The notes under the pieces: model-generated
The model's database searches: none
Told to the model about the DNA's origin: nothing
Seen by the model: the letters and a program-made list of their open reading frames with translations, nothing else
NCBI RefSeq assembly: GCF_022200785.1
Contig: NZ_CP087585.1
Span: forward strand, 1,302,001 to 1,366,000
Reading direction: 5' to 3'
DNA: 64,000 bases
Source: Pedobacter mucosus
Lineage (GTDB): Bacteria; Bacteroidota; Bacteroidia; Sphingobacteriales; Sphingobacteriaceae
Translations under genes and position numbers: made by a program
Shown: positions 29,201 to 36,836 of the stretch, in pieces
Layout: the number at the start of each line of letters is the position of its first letter
Position numbering within the stretch: the first letter of the stretch is position 1

Positions 29201-29311
29201 TTCGATAAATTGGGAGATTTAAACATTGATCCAGAGTTGCCAGAATCGGGATATAACTCTTCATATCCATTCATGAAAATTTATTCATTCGGGTTAAACT
29301 TGAAATTTTAA
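26237..29311 (+). CDS. SusC/RagA-family TonB-dependent outer membrane transporter (PUL pair 2)
   Basis: A 1024-residue second SusC. The signal peptide ends near LNTYGQ. A carboxypeptidase-like domain (VTGKVVDQNKNPLPGVAISIQ) is followed by an Asp-rich linker (SLIDAGDDDDVYIPFG), where the usual EVVVVGYG signature is replaced by DVYIPFGVRKKREVTATI. Plug motifs (LTNVFTGRLPGLAIYPSG, AANGVIYVKTKRG) and a barrel ending in GLNLKF complete it. It differs clearly from the first SusC in the N-terminal 200 residues, so the two pairs are not a recent duplication and may import different oligosaccharides. It lies 36 bases after susD-1 and 11 bases before susD-2. Confidence 0.94.
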   Translation: MKLIKSKYIICLLFLWVGILNTYGQKPDERLTVTGKVVDQNKNPLPGVAISIQEDKTNKAVATDSNGSFTIETTTSDVLIFKFVGYRTLLKPAGEISNGDITLSKSLIDAGDDDDVYIPFGVRKKREVTATISTIKADDLPQIPSSSLTNVFTGRLPGLAIYPSGSQQPGYDASSFLVRGRSSYNSNQEPLILVDGIERTFSQMDLGEIESVSVLKDAATLAWYGMYAANGVIYVKTKRGSATSTKVSFDAQAGLQAPLQIAAPLDSYSYATLYNEASINSGGTAVYSPAALQAYQDGSDPIKYPNNNFVKDFTKKVAPTQRYVASVTGGNAFIKYYTLLSAYQQGGIYKGGSNDTYDANTDFNRYNLRTNLDLHVSKNLDVALDIGGRITTLNFPNAGTSTFLNTVYSTPANAFPVINPNGTYGGTSVFTQSNPRAMLEARGASTDLVRNMIATISAKQKMDGILKGLSAEVFYAYDIAGLYRSGFTQTYATYELNSTGQYLPYGIDTKVNYQSNAFSGNIKKSEFWAGLDYNRTFGKHDIKFSTRVSRANISTFGILDVRREGWSNRLSYNFIQRYFLDLTASYSGSENFAPDSRYGFFPAASAGWIISDEDFMKGSTGFLDFLKIRGSYGLVGNDAIGNARRFAYNDFYSRSTTGYTFGTTYAGVGGSGQLALANPYLTWEKAYKTSVGFDAKLFKQSLSISADYFYEHRKDLTTSALLPSLLGQSLIYVNEGEAEYKGFETGINYNKKFGDFNLNLFGNFTYNVSKILAVNEAAGLPQYQKSLGHPISSVISTAATATTSPSYSSLMLISDGIFQNQAQIDASPKQQLSRDVKPGDIKYIDQNGDGVINDLDRIRTDFNFVPKSYFGFGASLAFKNFDVNFLFQGTSGRSITIQQLVNAGNTNNGYLNQFSVDRWTPSNTGAPYPRLLLSDRGNNTAASDFWIRSGDYIRLKNVELGYSLPASFTNRLKIGQLRFYVGGLNLLTFDKLGDLNIDPELPESGYNSSYPFMKIYSFGLNLKF

Positions 29312-29322
29312 AAGATAAGACA

Positions 29323-31089
29323 ATGAAAAAAAATATATTTTATATAATTCTTGCCATTGTAGCTTTACAGGCAGGATGTAAAAAAGATGGCTTTCTGCAA
29401 GATGGATCCTTTAGTGGTGGTAATGATATTACCGAAGCGCAACTTTGGGCAAATCCAGATTATGCCAGGAACTTTTTAAATAACGTTTATTCAGTTTTAA
29501 CCGATCGTTATGATGTAGATGATAACGGAGCTTTATTGGCTTCAGGATCAGATGAAGCGGTAAATTCTAATCTGAATTCGAATGTCAACATTTTAAACAA
29601 TGGCACTTGGAGTCCGGTAAGAATTTTCGACGATGTTTACTCAAACATGTATGTTGGCATTCGTAAATCCAATATGTTTCTAGAGGAAATTGATGGTAGC
29701 GCCATTATTGCTTTAGATGAAACATTGCCTGCAAACAATGCAGCAAATCAAACTCTACAATCTCAAATTGACCGTTTAAAAGGGCAGGCGTTATTTTTAA
29801 GGGCATTTTTTCAATTCGAATTGCTTAAACGTTACGGAAAATTCGCAATTGTAACCCGTACTCTGACTATTAGTGATGAGCTTAATTTACCAAGGAATAC
29901 TTTTGATGAATGTGTTAAACAAATAGTTGCAGATTGTGATGAAGCCATTTTAAAATTGCCGTTATCGCCAACTGAATGGAGTTTGCCATTACGAGGTAGA
30001 GCAACAGGAACGGCTGCAATGGCGTTAAAAGCTAGACTTTTATTATACGCTGCAAGTCCTCAATACAATACCAGTGGTGATTTATCTAAATGGCAAGCCG
30101 CTGCTGATGCTGCAAAAAGACTAATGGACACAAATAAACATTCCATTTATACTTCGTATCCAAACATCTGGTTATGGAATGTTGGTTCTTTTAATTCGGA
30201 AACAATATTTGCAACATCAACCTTAAATACCAATACCATTGAGGTAAACAATGCGCCAATTAGTTATGATGCAGCCAATGGACGTACCAATCCAACTCAG
30301 GAAATGGTTGATGCTTTCGAAATGAAAACAACCGGTAGAGCAATTTCTGAAGCAGGTTCTGGCTACGTTGCTACAAATCCTTATGCCAATCGCGATCCAC
30401 GTTTAGGTTTTGCTGTATTTTTTAATTCTGCATCAATACAGCCAGCGGTTGCCCCAGGTAATGCAGCCTATTTACTTACTTTATTTAAAACCCGACCTGT
30501 AGAAACATTTGTTGGTGGTAAAGATGGTTTGAATCTGAATGTAAATGCAACCAAAACAGGTTATTACATGCGTAAATACATTAGTGAAAGTGCATCATGG
30601 GCAGGAACTGCAGTAACTGTTCGTCGCCCGTGGATATTTTTTAGATATGCCGAAGTGCTTTTAAATTATGCCGAAGCATTAAATGAAGCGCAGGGTCCGG
30701 CAGCTTTAACGGAGATTTTAAGAGCTGTAAATTTAATTAGAAACAGAAATGGTGTAGCAATGCCTGTTCTGCAAACCGCCAATCCGGCTGCTGCGGGTTA
30801 CGTTGCGGCTACTAAAGAGGAGTTGCGTAAAAGAATACGTAACGAACGACGTGTAGAATTATGTTTTGAAGAACATCGTTTTTATGATGTACGAAGATGG
30901 AAAGAAGGTGAAACAACGTTCAATAAACCAGTAACCGGAATGAGAATTACCCAGGTTACGCCAACAACTTTTACTTATACACCTTTCACTGTTGAAAACA
31001 GGGTGTTTACAGCTAAAAATTATCTTTATCCAATTTCACAAAATGAATTAAACAATGCCCCAGCCCTAGGACAAAACCCTGGCTACTAA
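29323..31089 (+). CDS. SusD/RagB-family glycan-binding lipoprotein (PUL pair 2)
   Basis: A 588-residue surface lipoprotein partner of the second SusC. The signal MKKNIFYIILAIVALQAGC has a good lipobox (LQAGC) with the lipidated Cys at residue 19. Family blocks seen are KGQALFLRAFFQFELLKRYG (~residue 163), AMALKARLLLYAASP, PWIFFRYAEVLLNYAEALNEA and LRKRIRNERRVELCFEEHRFYDVRRW near the C-terminus, ending in the typical ALGQNPGY. It is followed by a 105-base spacer with a GAAA-capped hairpin before the enzyme genes. Confidence 0.94.
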   Translation: MKKNIFYIILAIVALQAGCKKDGFLQDGSFSGGNDITEAQLWANPDYARNFLNNVYSVLTDRYDVDDNGALLASGSDEAVNSNLNSNVNILNNGTWSPVRIFDDVYSNMYVGIRKSNMFLEEIDGSAIIALDETLPANNAANQTLQSQIDRLKGQALFLRAFFQFELLKRYGKFAIVTRTLTISDELNLPRNTFDECVKQIVADCDEAILKLPLSPTEWSLPLRGRATGTAAMALKARLLLYAASPQYNTSGDLSKWQAAADAAKRLMDTNKHSIYTSYPNIWLWNVGSFNSETIFATSTLNTNTIEVNNAPISYDAANGRTNPTQEMVDAFEMKTTGRAISEAGSGYVATNPYANRDPRLGFAVFFNSASIQPAVAPGNAAYLLTLFKTRPVETFVGGKDGLNLNVNATKTGYYMRKYISESASWAGTAVTVRRPWIFFRYAEVLLNYAEALNEAQGPAALTEILRAVNLIRNRNGVAMPVLQTANPAAAGYVAATKEELRKRIRNERRVELCFEEHRFYDVRRWKEGETTFNKPVTGMRITQVTPTTFTYTPFTVENRVFTAKNYLYPISQNELNNAPALGQNPGY

Positions 31090-31118
31090 TAAAAAACTCA
31101 AATTCGCTCAGATTTAGG

Positions 31119-31140
31119 CGGTCGGTGGAAACACCGTCCG
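31119..31140 (+). other. GAAA-tetraloop hairpin between susD-2 and the enzyme genes
   Basis: Arms CGGTCGGTG (31119-31127) and CACCGTCCG (31132-31140) pair with a single T-T mismatch around a GAAA tetraloop. No U-run follows, so it is probably not a terminator. In this position it could mark an mRNA processing or decay boundary that sets SusCD and enzyme levels apart; that is inference. Confidence 0.5.
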
Positions 31141-31194
31141 TTAATTAATTGTTAGTTTTGAACTTTAAATTCTAACATTTTTAAAACTTAAGTT

Positions 31195-33024
31195 ATGCTA
31201 AAATCGACCTATAGAGTGCTTTTAATCTGCTTATTATTCTTTACTTCAATAAGTTATGCGCAAGTTACTGCTATACAAAACATTCAAGCTCGCAAAATTT
31301 TAAGCCTAAATGGCAAGTGGAATTATATTATTGATCCTTACGAAAACGGCTATTATGATTACAGACATGCGCCGTTTGATCAATCTAAAACCGGTACAGG
31401 TGGTTATTTTGACGACCGTGTTCAAAAAGATAAAACAGAATTAATTGAGTACGATTTTGATCATTCTCCACAAATGAATGTTCCAGGTGATTGGAATTCC
31501 CAATCAGAAAAACTAGAGCTTTATGAAGGTAATATCTGGTTACGAAGAAAGTTTGATGCCAAACCCGAAAAAGGTAAAAAGTACTTTGTGTATTTCGGAG
31601 CCGTAAATTACGAAGCGCATGTTTACCTAAATGGTAAAAAACTGGGCATTCATAAAGGTGGTTTTACACCTTTTCAATTTGATGTTACTAATAAATTAAA
31701 AGTTGGAGAAAACACCGTTATTTTAAAAGTTGATAACATTAGGAAGCAGGATGAAATTCCAACTGTAAACACAGATTGGTGGAATTATGGCGGTATTACA
31801 CGTGATGTTTATCTAGCAGAGTTTCCAGATCATTTCATCAATGATTATAAACTCCAACTCGTTAAAGGAAATAAAAATCTTATTAGTTTTTCACTAAAAT
31901 TGGCGGATGTAACTGCAAATCAGGAAATTACTTTATCAATACCTGAATTAAAATTAGAGAAGAAATATAAAACTGATGCTGAAGGAAAAATAACGGACGA
32001 ATTTACCTGGAACAACTTAAACTTGTGGTCGCCAGAAAATCCTAAACTCTATGCAATCAATATAAAATCTGATAAGGAAAGTATTGATGACAAAATTGGT
32101 TTTAGAACCATCGAAGTTAAGGGAGATAGCATCCTTTTAAATGGTAAATCTGTTTTTTTAAGGGGAATTTCATTGCATGATGAAAACCCACTTTTACAAG
32201 GAAGATTACGTTCTGAGGGTGATATGCGCATGATGTTGCAATGGGCAAAAGATTTAAATTGTAATTATGTTCGCTTAGCACATTATCCGCATAATGAAGA
32301 AATGATTCGTTTAGCTGATGAAATGGGCTTATTGGTTTGGGCAGAAGTTCCGGTTTATTGGACCATTAGCTGGACAAACCCTGCTACTTATGCCAACGCA
32401 AAACAGCAATTAACAGATTTAATTGTACGTGATAAAAATAGAGCCAGTGTTATTGTTTGGTCGATAGGAAATGAAACGCCACTTAGTGCTCCACGACTTG
32501 ATTTTATGTCTAACCTTGCGGAAACCGCCAGATCATTAGATGATACCCGGTTGGTTGCTGCGGCTTTAGAGGTTCACATGGATGGTAATACAATTGTACT
32601 TAATGATCCACTTGGAGAAAAAATAGATTTGGTGAGTTTTAATGAATATGCCGGTTGGTATTGGGGTGGAACGCCAGCTGATATTACTAAATATAACTTC
32701 AACATAAAGTACAATAAACCTGTGGTAATCACTGAGTTTGGTGGTGATGCTTTAGGTGGTTTCCATGCTGATGAAAACACACGTTGGAGTGAAGAATATC
32801 AGGAACTGCTGTATAAAAACCAAATTATAATGTTAAGTAAAATTGCTGCGTTAAGGGGTTTAACCCCGTGGATTCTTACTGATTTTAGATCACCAAGACG
32901 GCAACATCCTATCTATCAAAATTTTTGGAACCGCAAAGGTTTAATCAGCGAAACTGGGAAAAAGAAGAAAGCATTTTTTGTGCTGAAAGATTTTTACGAT
33001 CAAATGCAGGTTAAGTATAAATAG
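31195..33024 (+). CDS. Glycoside hydrolase family 2, beta-glucuronidase-like
   Basis: A 609-residue retaining glycosidase, close in length to E. coli beta-glucuronidase (603). A signal peptide ends near ISYAQ, so it acts in the periplasm or beyond. GH2 sugar-binding domain (~residues 40-205), immunoglobulin-like domain (~210-300) and TIM barrel follow. The acid/base is Glu427 in WSIGNE, the nucleophile Glu514 in VVITEFGG. The NxK motif that in beta-glucuronidases contacts the substrate carboxylate is present as Asn579-Arg-Lys581. Expected role is removal of non-reducing beta-linked glucuronic acid from imported oligosaccharides. First enzyme gene of the PUL; GH10 follows after four bases. Family is certain; glucuronidase specificity is likely. 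Confidence 0.9.
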   Translation: MLKSTYRVLLICLLFFTSISYAQVTAIQNIQARKILSLNGKWNYIIDPYENGYYDYRHAPFDQSKTGTGGYFDDRVQKDKTELIEYDFDHSPQMNVPGDWNSQSEKLELYEGNIWLRRKFDAKPEKGKKYFVYFGAVNYEAHVYLNGKKLGIHKGGFTPFQFDVTNKLKVGENTVILKVDNIRKQDEIPTVNTDWWNYGGITRDVYLAEFPDHFINDYKLQLVKGNKNLISFSLKLADVTANQEITLSIPELKLEKKYKTDAEGKITDEFTWNNLNLWSPENPKLYAINIKSDKESIDDKIGFRTIEVKGDSILLNGKSVFLRGISLHDENPLLQGRLRSEGDMRMMLQWAKDLNCNYVRLAHYPHNEEMIRLADEMGLLVWAEVPVYWTISWTNPATYANAKQQLTDLIVRDKNRASVIVWSIGNETPLSAPRLDFMSNLAETARSLDDTRLVAAALEVHMDGNTIVLNDPLGEKIDLVSFNEYAGWYWGGTPADITKYNFNIKYNKPVVITEFGGDALGGFHADENTRWSEEYQELLYKNQIIMLSKIAALRGLTPWILTDFRSPRRQHPIYQNFWNRKGLISETGKKKKAFFVLKDFYDQMQVKYK

Positions 33025-33028
33025 AATT

Positions 33029-34111
33029 ATGAGCTTTAGAACGATAAATTTTGCCTTAAAAATATTGCTTTCTGTCTCGCTGCTAAATATTTCTTGTGCT
33101 AAACATGAGTCTACAAGTTTAGCGCCATCTCCAACTTTACCAATGATGGAAAACAGTTTACAGAAAGATATGCCGTTCCCGATGGGTGCTGCTGTGAATG
33201 TAAATCTACTCAAAAGCAATACTAATTATCGTAATCTTGTAATCAAAGAATTTAACAGCATTACTGCAGAAAATGCCATGAAGTTTGCAGCGGTTCATTC
33301 CTCAAAAGAGATCTGGAATTTTACAGATGCGGATTATCTCATCGATTTCGCCATTGCAAACGGAAAAAGAGTTCATGGTCATACTTTAAATTGGTACAAA
33401 TCCTTGCCAGATTGGGTAAACAATTTTCAGGGAACAGCCGCAGATTGGGAAAATTTATTGAAGACTCACATTCAAACTGTTGTTGGGCATTTTAAAGGTA
33501 AAGTAGTTTCTTGGGATGTGGTGAACGAAGCAATTGATGAAGATGGAACCATGAGAAATAGCATTTGGGTTCAGAAATTGGGCGTAGATTATATTGGAAG
33601 AGCGTTTCAGTATGCGCATGAAGCCGATCCTAATGCATTGCTTTTTTACAATGATTATGGTCAGGAATTTGGACCAACAAAACGAACTGCAATTTTAAAT
33701 CTGGTTACGAGTTTAAAAAATAAAGGCATTCCAATTGATGGAATCGGTATTCAAATGCATACCCGAGTAACCCAAACCGATGCAAATTTAACTGCTGCAA
33801 TTTCTACTGCCGCCGCTACCGGTTTAAAAATTCACATTTCGGAAATTGATATTGCTTTAAATCCAGATAACAATCAAAGTATGGTTTATACAACTGCCTT
33901 AGCCGATCAACAAGCTGCAAAATATAAAACGATTGTAAAAGCATTTAATGCCATTCCAAAAGGACAACAGTTTGGTATTACGCAGTGGAATGTTACCGAT
34001 GGCGATAGTTGGATTCCATCAAATTATAATCGGCCAGATTGGCCCTTACCGTTTGATTCAAATTACCAACGTAAAGCTGCCTATCAGGGAATATTGGATG
34101 GTGTTAAATAA
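33029..34111 (+). CDS. Glycoside hydrolase family 10, endo-xylanase-like
   Basis: A 360-residue GH10 enzyme, typically endo-beta-1,4-xylanase (some act on related beta-glycans). The acid/base is Glu167 in WDVVNEAI and the nucleophile Glu272 in IHISEIDIAL. Other family landmarks are ITAENAMKFAAV, VHGHTLNWY and ITQWNVTDGDSWI. The N-terminus (LLSVSLLNISC) looks like a lipoprotein signal with Cys near residue 24, though Asn at -3 is not classic. If lipidated it may be surface-exposed and make the first cuts in the polymer. It starts four bases after the GH2 stop. No carbohydrate-binding module is attached. Confidence 0.92.
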   Translation: MSFRTINFALKILLSVSLLNISCAKHESTSLAPSPTLPMMENSLQKDMPFPMGAAVNVNLLKSNTNYRNLVIKEFNSITAENAMKFAAVHSSKEIWNFTDADYLIDFAIANGKRVHGHTLNWYKSLPDWVNNFQGTAADWENLLKTHIQTVVGHFKGKVVSWDVVNEAIDEDGTMRNSIWVQKLGVDYIGRAFQYAHEADPNALLFYNDYGQEFGPTKRTAILNLVTSLKNKGIPIDGIGIQMHTRVTQTDANLTAAISTAAATGLKIHISEIDIALNPDNNQSMVYTTALADQQAAKYKTIVKAFNAIPKGQQFGITQWNVTDGDSWIPSNYNRPDWPLPFDSNYQRKAAYQGILDGVK

Positions 34112-34193
34112 GTTACACTTTGGAATACCTAATTTTTAATATGAAACAAAATTTATTAGGAGACTTTATTAAAATTCGAAACACGAAATAAAA

Positions 34194-36836
34194 ATGCTAA
34201 GAGCGAAATCACTATTATTTATGCTATCATTATCCACATGGATAATAAATAGTTATGCCCAAGATGCCGGAAGAAAAACCATCAGTTTAAACGATCAGTG
34301 GGAGTTCCATAAAGAAAATGGTCCAACGGAAAAGGTTAATATTCCCCACACTTGGAATGATAAGGACGTGATGGATGATGTGCCTGGTTACTACCGTGGG
34401 TTGGGTATTTATAAGCGTAAATTAGTTTTAGCTGCATCAGCAAAAACTAAAGATATTTTTCTGGTTTTTAATGGTGTTGCACAAGAATCAGAAGTTTTCG
34501 TTAACGGAATATCCGCAGGCAAACACGTAGGTAGTTATACTCGCTTTATTGTTCCAATTACTAAGTTTTTAAACTATAAGAATGATGAAATAGAAGTATG
34601 GGCAAATAATCAATTCAATGAAAATATTCCGCCATTAACTGCCGACTTTACGTTCTTCGGTGGGATGTATCGCAACGTTACCTTGTTAATAACAAATCCA
34701 ATCCATTTTTCTCAAAAAGTGTATGGAAGTTCTGGTGTGTTCATCACTACTCCTCAAGTTTCAGGTACATCGGCAAATGTGCAGGTAAAAAGTTTAGTTG
34801 ATAATTCATCAACAACTGCAAAAAAAATCCAGATTAATACCACGATATTTAATACCAAAGGCTTAGTGGTTTCTTCTCAAAATACTACCGTTAATTTGCT
34901 TTCAGGAGAAAATAAAACTGTTATTCAAGAAATTAAATCAATTAAAAACCCTGAATTATGGTCGCCAGAAAACCCGTATCTATATCGTACTGTTACGAAA
35001 ATTATTGATGTTAAAACTAAAGAAGTCATCGATCAGGTTTCTAACCCACTCGGTTTTCGGTGGTTTAAATTTGATGCTGATAAGGGCTTTTTCTTAAATG
35101 ATAAACCAGTAAAATTGATAGGTGCAAGTCGCCATCAAGATTATGAAAATTTAGGGAATGCTACTCCAGATGCTATACAAATTAAAGATATAGAGTTGCT
35201 TAAAGCAATGGGAGGCAATTACTTAAGGGTTGCTCATTATCCACAAGATCCGTTGATATTAGAAACCTGTGATCGTTTGGGGATTTTGGCATCTGTTGAA
35301 ATTCCAGTGGTAAACACAATCACAGAATCTGAAGCCTTTACATCGAATTGTCTAAATATGCAGCGAGAAATGATCAACCAAAATTTCAATCATCCAAGCA
35401 TTATTATTTGGGCATATATGAATGAAATTTTGTTGCGGTTAAAATTCTCAAATGATAAGCCTCGCCAGCAAATATATTTTGATCATGTTCGGGAGCTTGC
35501 TCAAAAATTAGATAGTTTAACCCGAAAGGAAGACCCATCGCGTTATACACTTTTAGTTAATCACGGTGCCTGGGATATTTACAATAAGGTTGGTTTAACA
35601 CAAATACCACAGATTGTTGGCTGGAATTTATATTCGGGTTGGTATTCTGGAGTTCCAGCAGATTTTGCAAAGTTTCTCGATCGGCACCATAAGGAGTTGC
35701 CAAATACTCCATTTATGGTAACTGAATATGGAGCAGATGCTGATCCGAGAATTCGTTCTTTTTCACCTATTCGCTTTGATAAAAGTATAGAATATGCCAT
35801 GCAGTTTCATCAGGTTTACCTGAATGCAATGTTAAGCAGACCATTTGTAGCTGGAGGTATGGCTTGGAATTTGGCAGATTTTAATTCAGAAACCCGTGAG
35901 GAAACGATGCCCCACATTAACAATAAAGGGCTTTTAACAATTGGTCGTGAAGCCAAGGATACGTATTTCCTTTACCAAGCCTATCTTTTGGGCAAACCGT
36001 TTTTAAAAATTACTTCTTCTCAATGGAAAGATAGAACTGGCGTTGCGGATTCTGCATCATTAGTAAGTACGCAACCTTTCCAAGTGGCTACAAATTTGAA
36101 GTCAGCAGAATTGTTTTTAAATGGAAAAAGCTTAGGGGTAAAGGATGCAGTTGATCATATTATTGAGTGGAAAGTTCCTTTCGTAAACGGTAATAATCAG
36201 CTTAGAGTTGTATCTGGTAATCAAAATGATCAAACAGATATCAACTTCAAATTGCAACCTTTTAAATTTAGCGACAATAATATTCCTTTTGTTAACATGA
36301 ATGTTTTATTAGGTTCAAAACGTTTTTATATTGATGAAAAGGAACATCAATTATGGATGCCAGATCAGCCTTATAAAGCTGGTTCATGGGGCTGGATAGG
36401 AGGCGAACCTTATAAAGGCACCAATAATCGAATTACTTATGGCAGCGATAAAAATATTTTGGGAACTGATAATGATCCCATTTATCAAACTCAACAAGTC
36501 GGAATTGAGCAATTTAAATTTGATGTGCAAGATGGTGAATATGAGCTTTCGCTACATTTTGCAGAGCTTGTTGGTGGCGAAACTAAAGAGGCGTTAGCTT
36601 ATAATTTAGATAATAACCACAAAAAAGAAATAGAAGAACAGCGAATTTTTAGTGTGGCTATTAATGGAGTGCCTTTTATGAGCAATGTTAATGTTGCTAC
36701 TGATTTTGGTTATACAACAGCCGTTAATAAAAAAACTAGAGTAAGTGTTCAATACGGCAAAGGCATCATATTAAATTTCACTGCTGTGAAGGGGAAACCA
36801 ATTTTAAATGCGGTACAATTAAGAAAAGTATATTAA
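34194..36836 (+). CDS. Glycoside hydrolase family 2 with C-terminal malectin-like domain
   Basis: An 880-residue GH2 enzyme with a signal peptide ending near INSYAQ. Domain order: sugar-binding jelly roll (~residues 25-185), immunoglobulin-like (~190-300), TIM barrel (~305-610), a further beta domain (~640-715), then a malectin-like carbohydrate-binding domain (~715-880; WGWIGGEP to FTAVKGKPILNAVQLRK). The acid/base is Glu411 (WAYMNE), the nucleophile Glu511 (VTEYGAD). An Asn-x-Lys-Gly motif occurs in HINNKGLLT, compatible with uronic acid recognition but also seen in other GH2s. Beta-galactosidase, beta-glucuronidase or a related activity is possible. The stop shares one base with the next start (TAATG). 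Confidence 0.88.
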   Translation: MLRAKSLLFMLSLSTWIINSYAQDAGRKTISLNDQWEFHKENGPTEKVNIPHTWNDKDVMDDVPGYYRGLGIYKRKLVLAASAKTKDIFLVFNGVAQESEVFVNGISAGKHVGSYTRFIVPITKFLNYKNDEIEVWANNQFNENIPPLTADFTFFGGMYRNVTLLITNPIHFSQKVYGSSGVFITTPQVSGTSANVQVKSLVDNSSTTAKKIQINTTIFNTKGLVVSSQNTTVNLLSGENKTVIQEIKSIKNPELWSPENPYLYRTVTKIIDVKTKEVIDQVSNPLGFRWFKFDADKGFFLNDKPVKLIGASRHQDYENLGNATPDAIQIKDIELLKAMGGNYLRVAHYPQDPLILETCDRLGILASVEIPVVNTITESEAFTSNCLNMQREMINQNFNHPSIIIWAYMNEILLRLKFSNDKPRQQIYFDHVRELAQKLDSLTRKEDPSRYTLLVNHGAWDIYNKVGLTQIPQIVGWNLYSGWYSGVPADFAKFLDRHHKELPNTPFMVTEYGADADPRIRSFSPIRFDKSIEYAMQFHQVYLNAMLSRPFVAGGMAWNLADFNSETREETMPHINNKGLLTIGREAKDTYFLYQAYLLGKPFLKITSSQWKDRTGVADSASLVSTQPFQVATNLKSAELFLNGKSLGVKDAVDHIIEWKVPFVNGNNQLRVVSGNQNDQTDINFKLQPFKFSDNNIPFVNMNVLLGSKRFYIDEKEHQLWMPDQPYKAGSWGWIGGEPYKGTNNRITYGSDKNILGTDNDPIYQTQQVGIEQFKFDVQDGEYELSLHFAELVGGETKEALAYNLDNNHKKEIEEQRIFSVAINGVPFMSNVNVATDFGYTTAVNKKTRVSVQYGKGIILNFTAVKGKPILNAVQLRKVY

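Noticed and set aside
21277..31089. Recent tandem duplication of the SusCD pair
   Set aside because: The two pairs differ strongly in their N-terminal domains and lengths, so they are diverged paralogues.
34141..34191. A 16-codon frame between GH10 and the malectin-bearing GH2
   Set aside because: It is too short to support without conservation or expression data; possible leader peptide but no attenuator structure seen.
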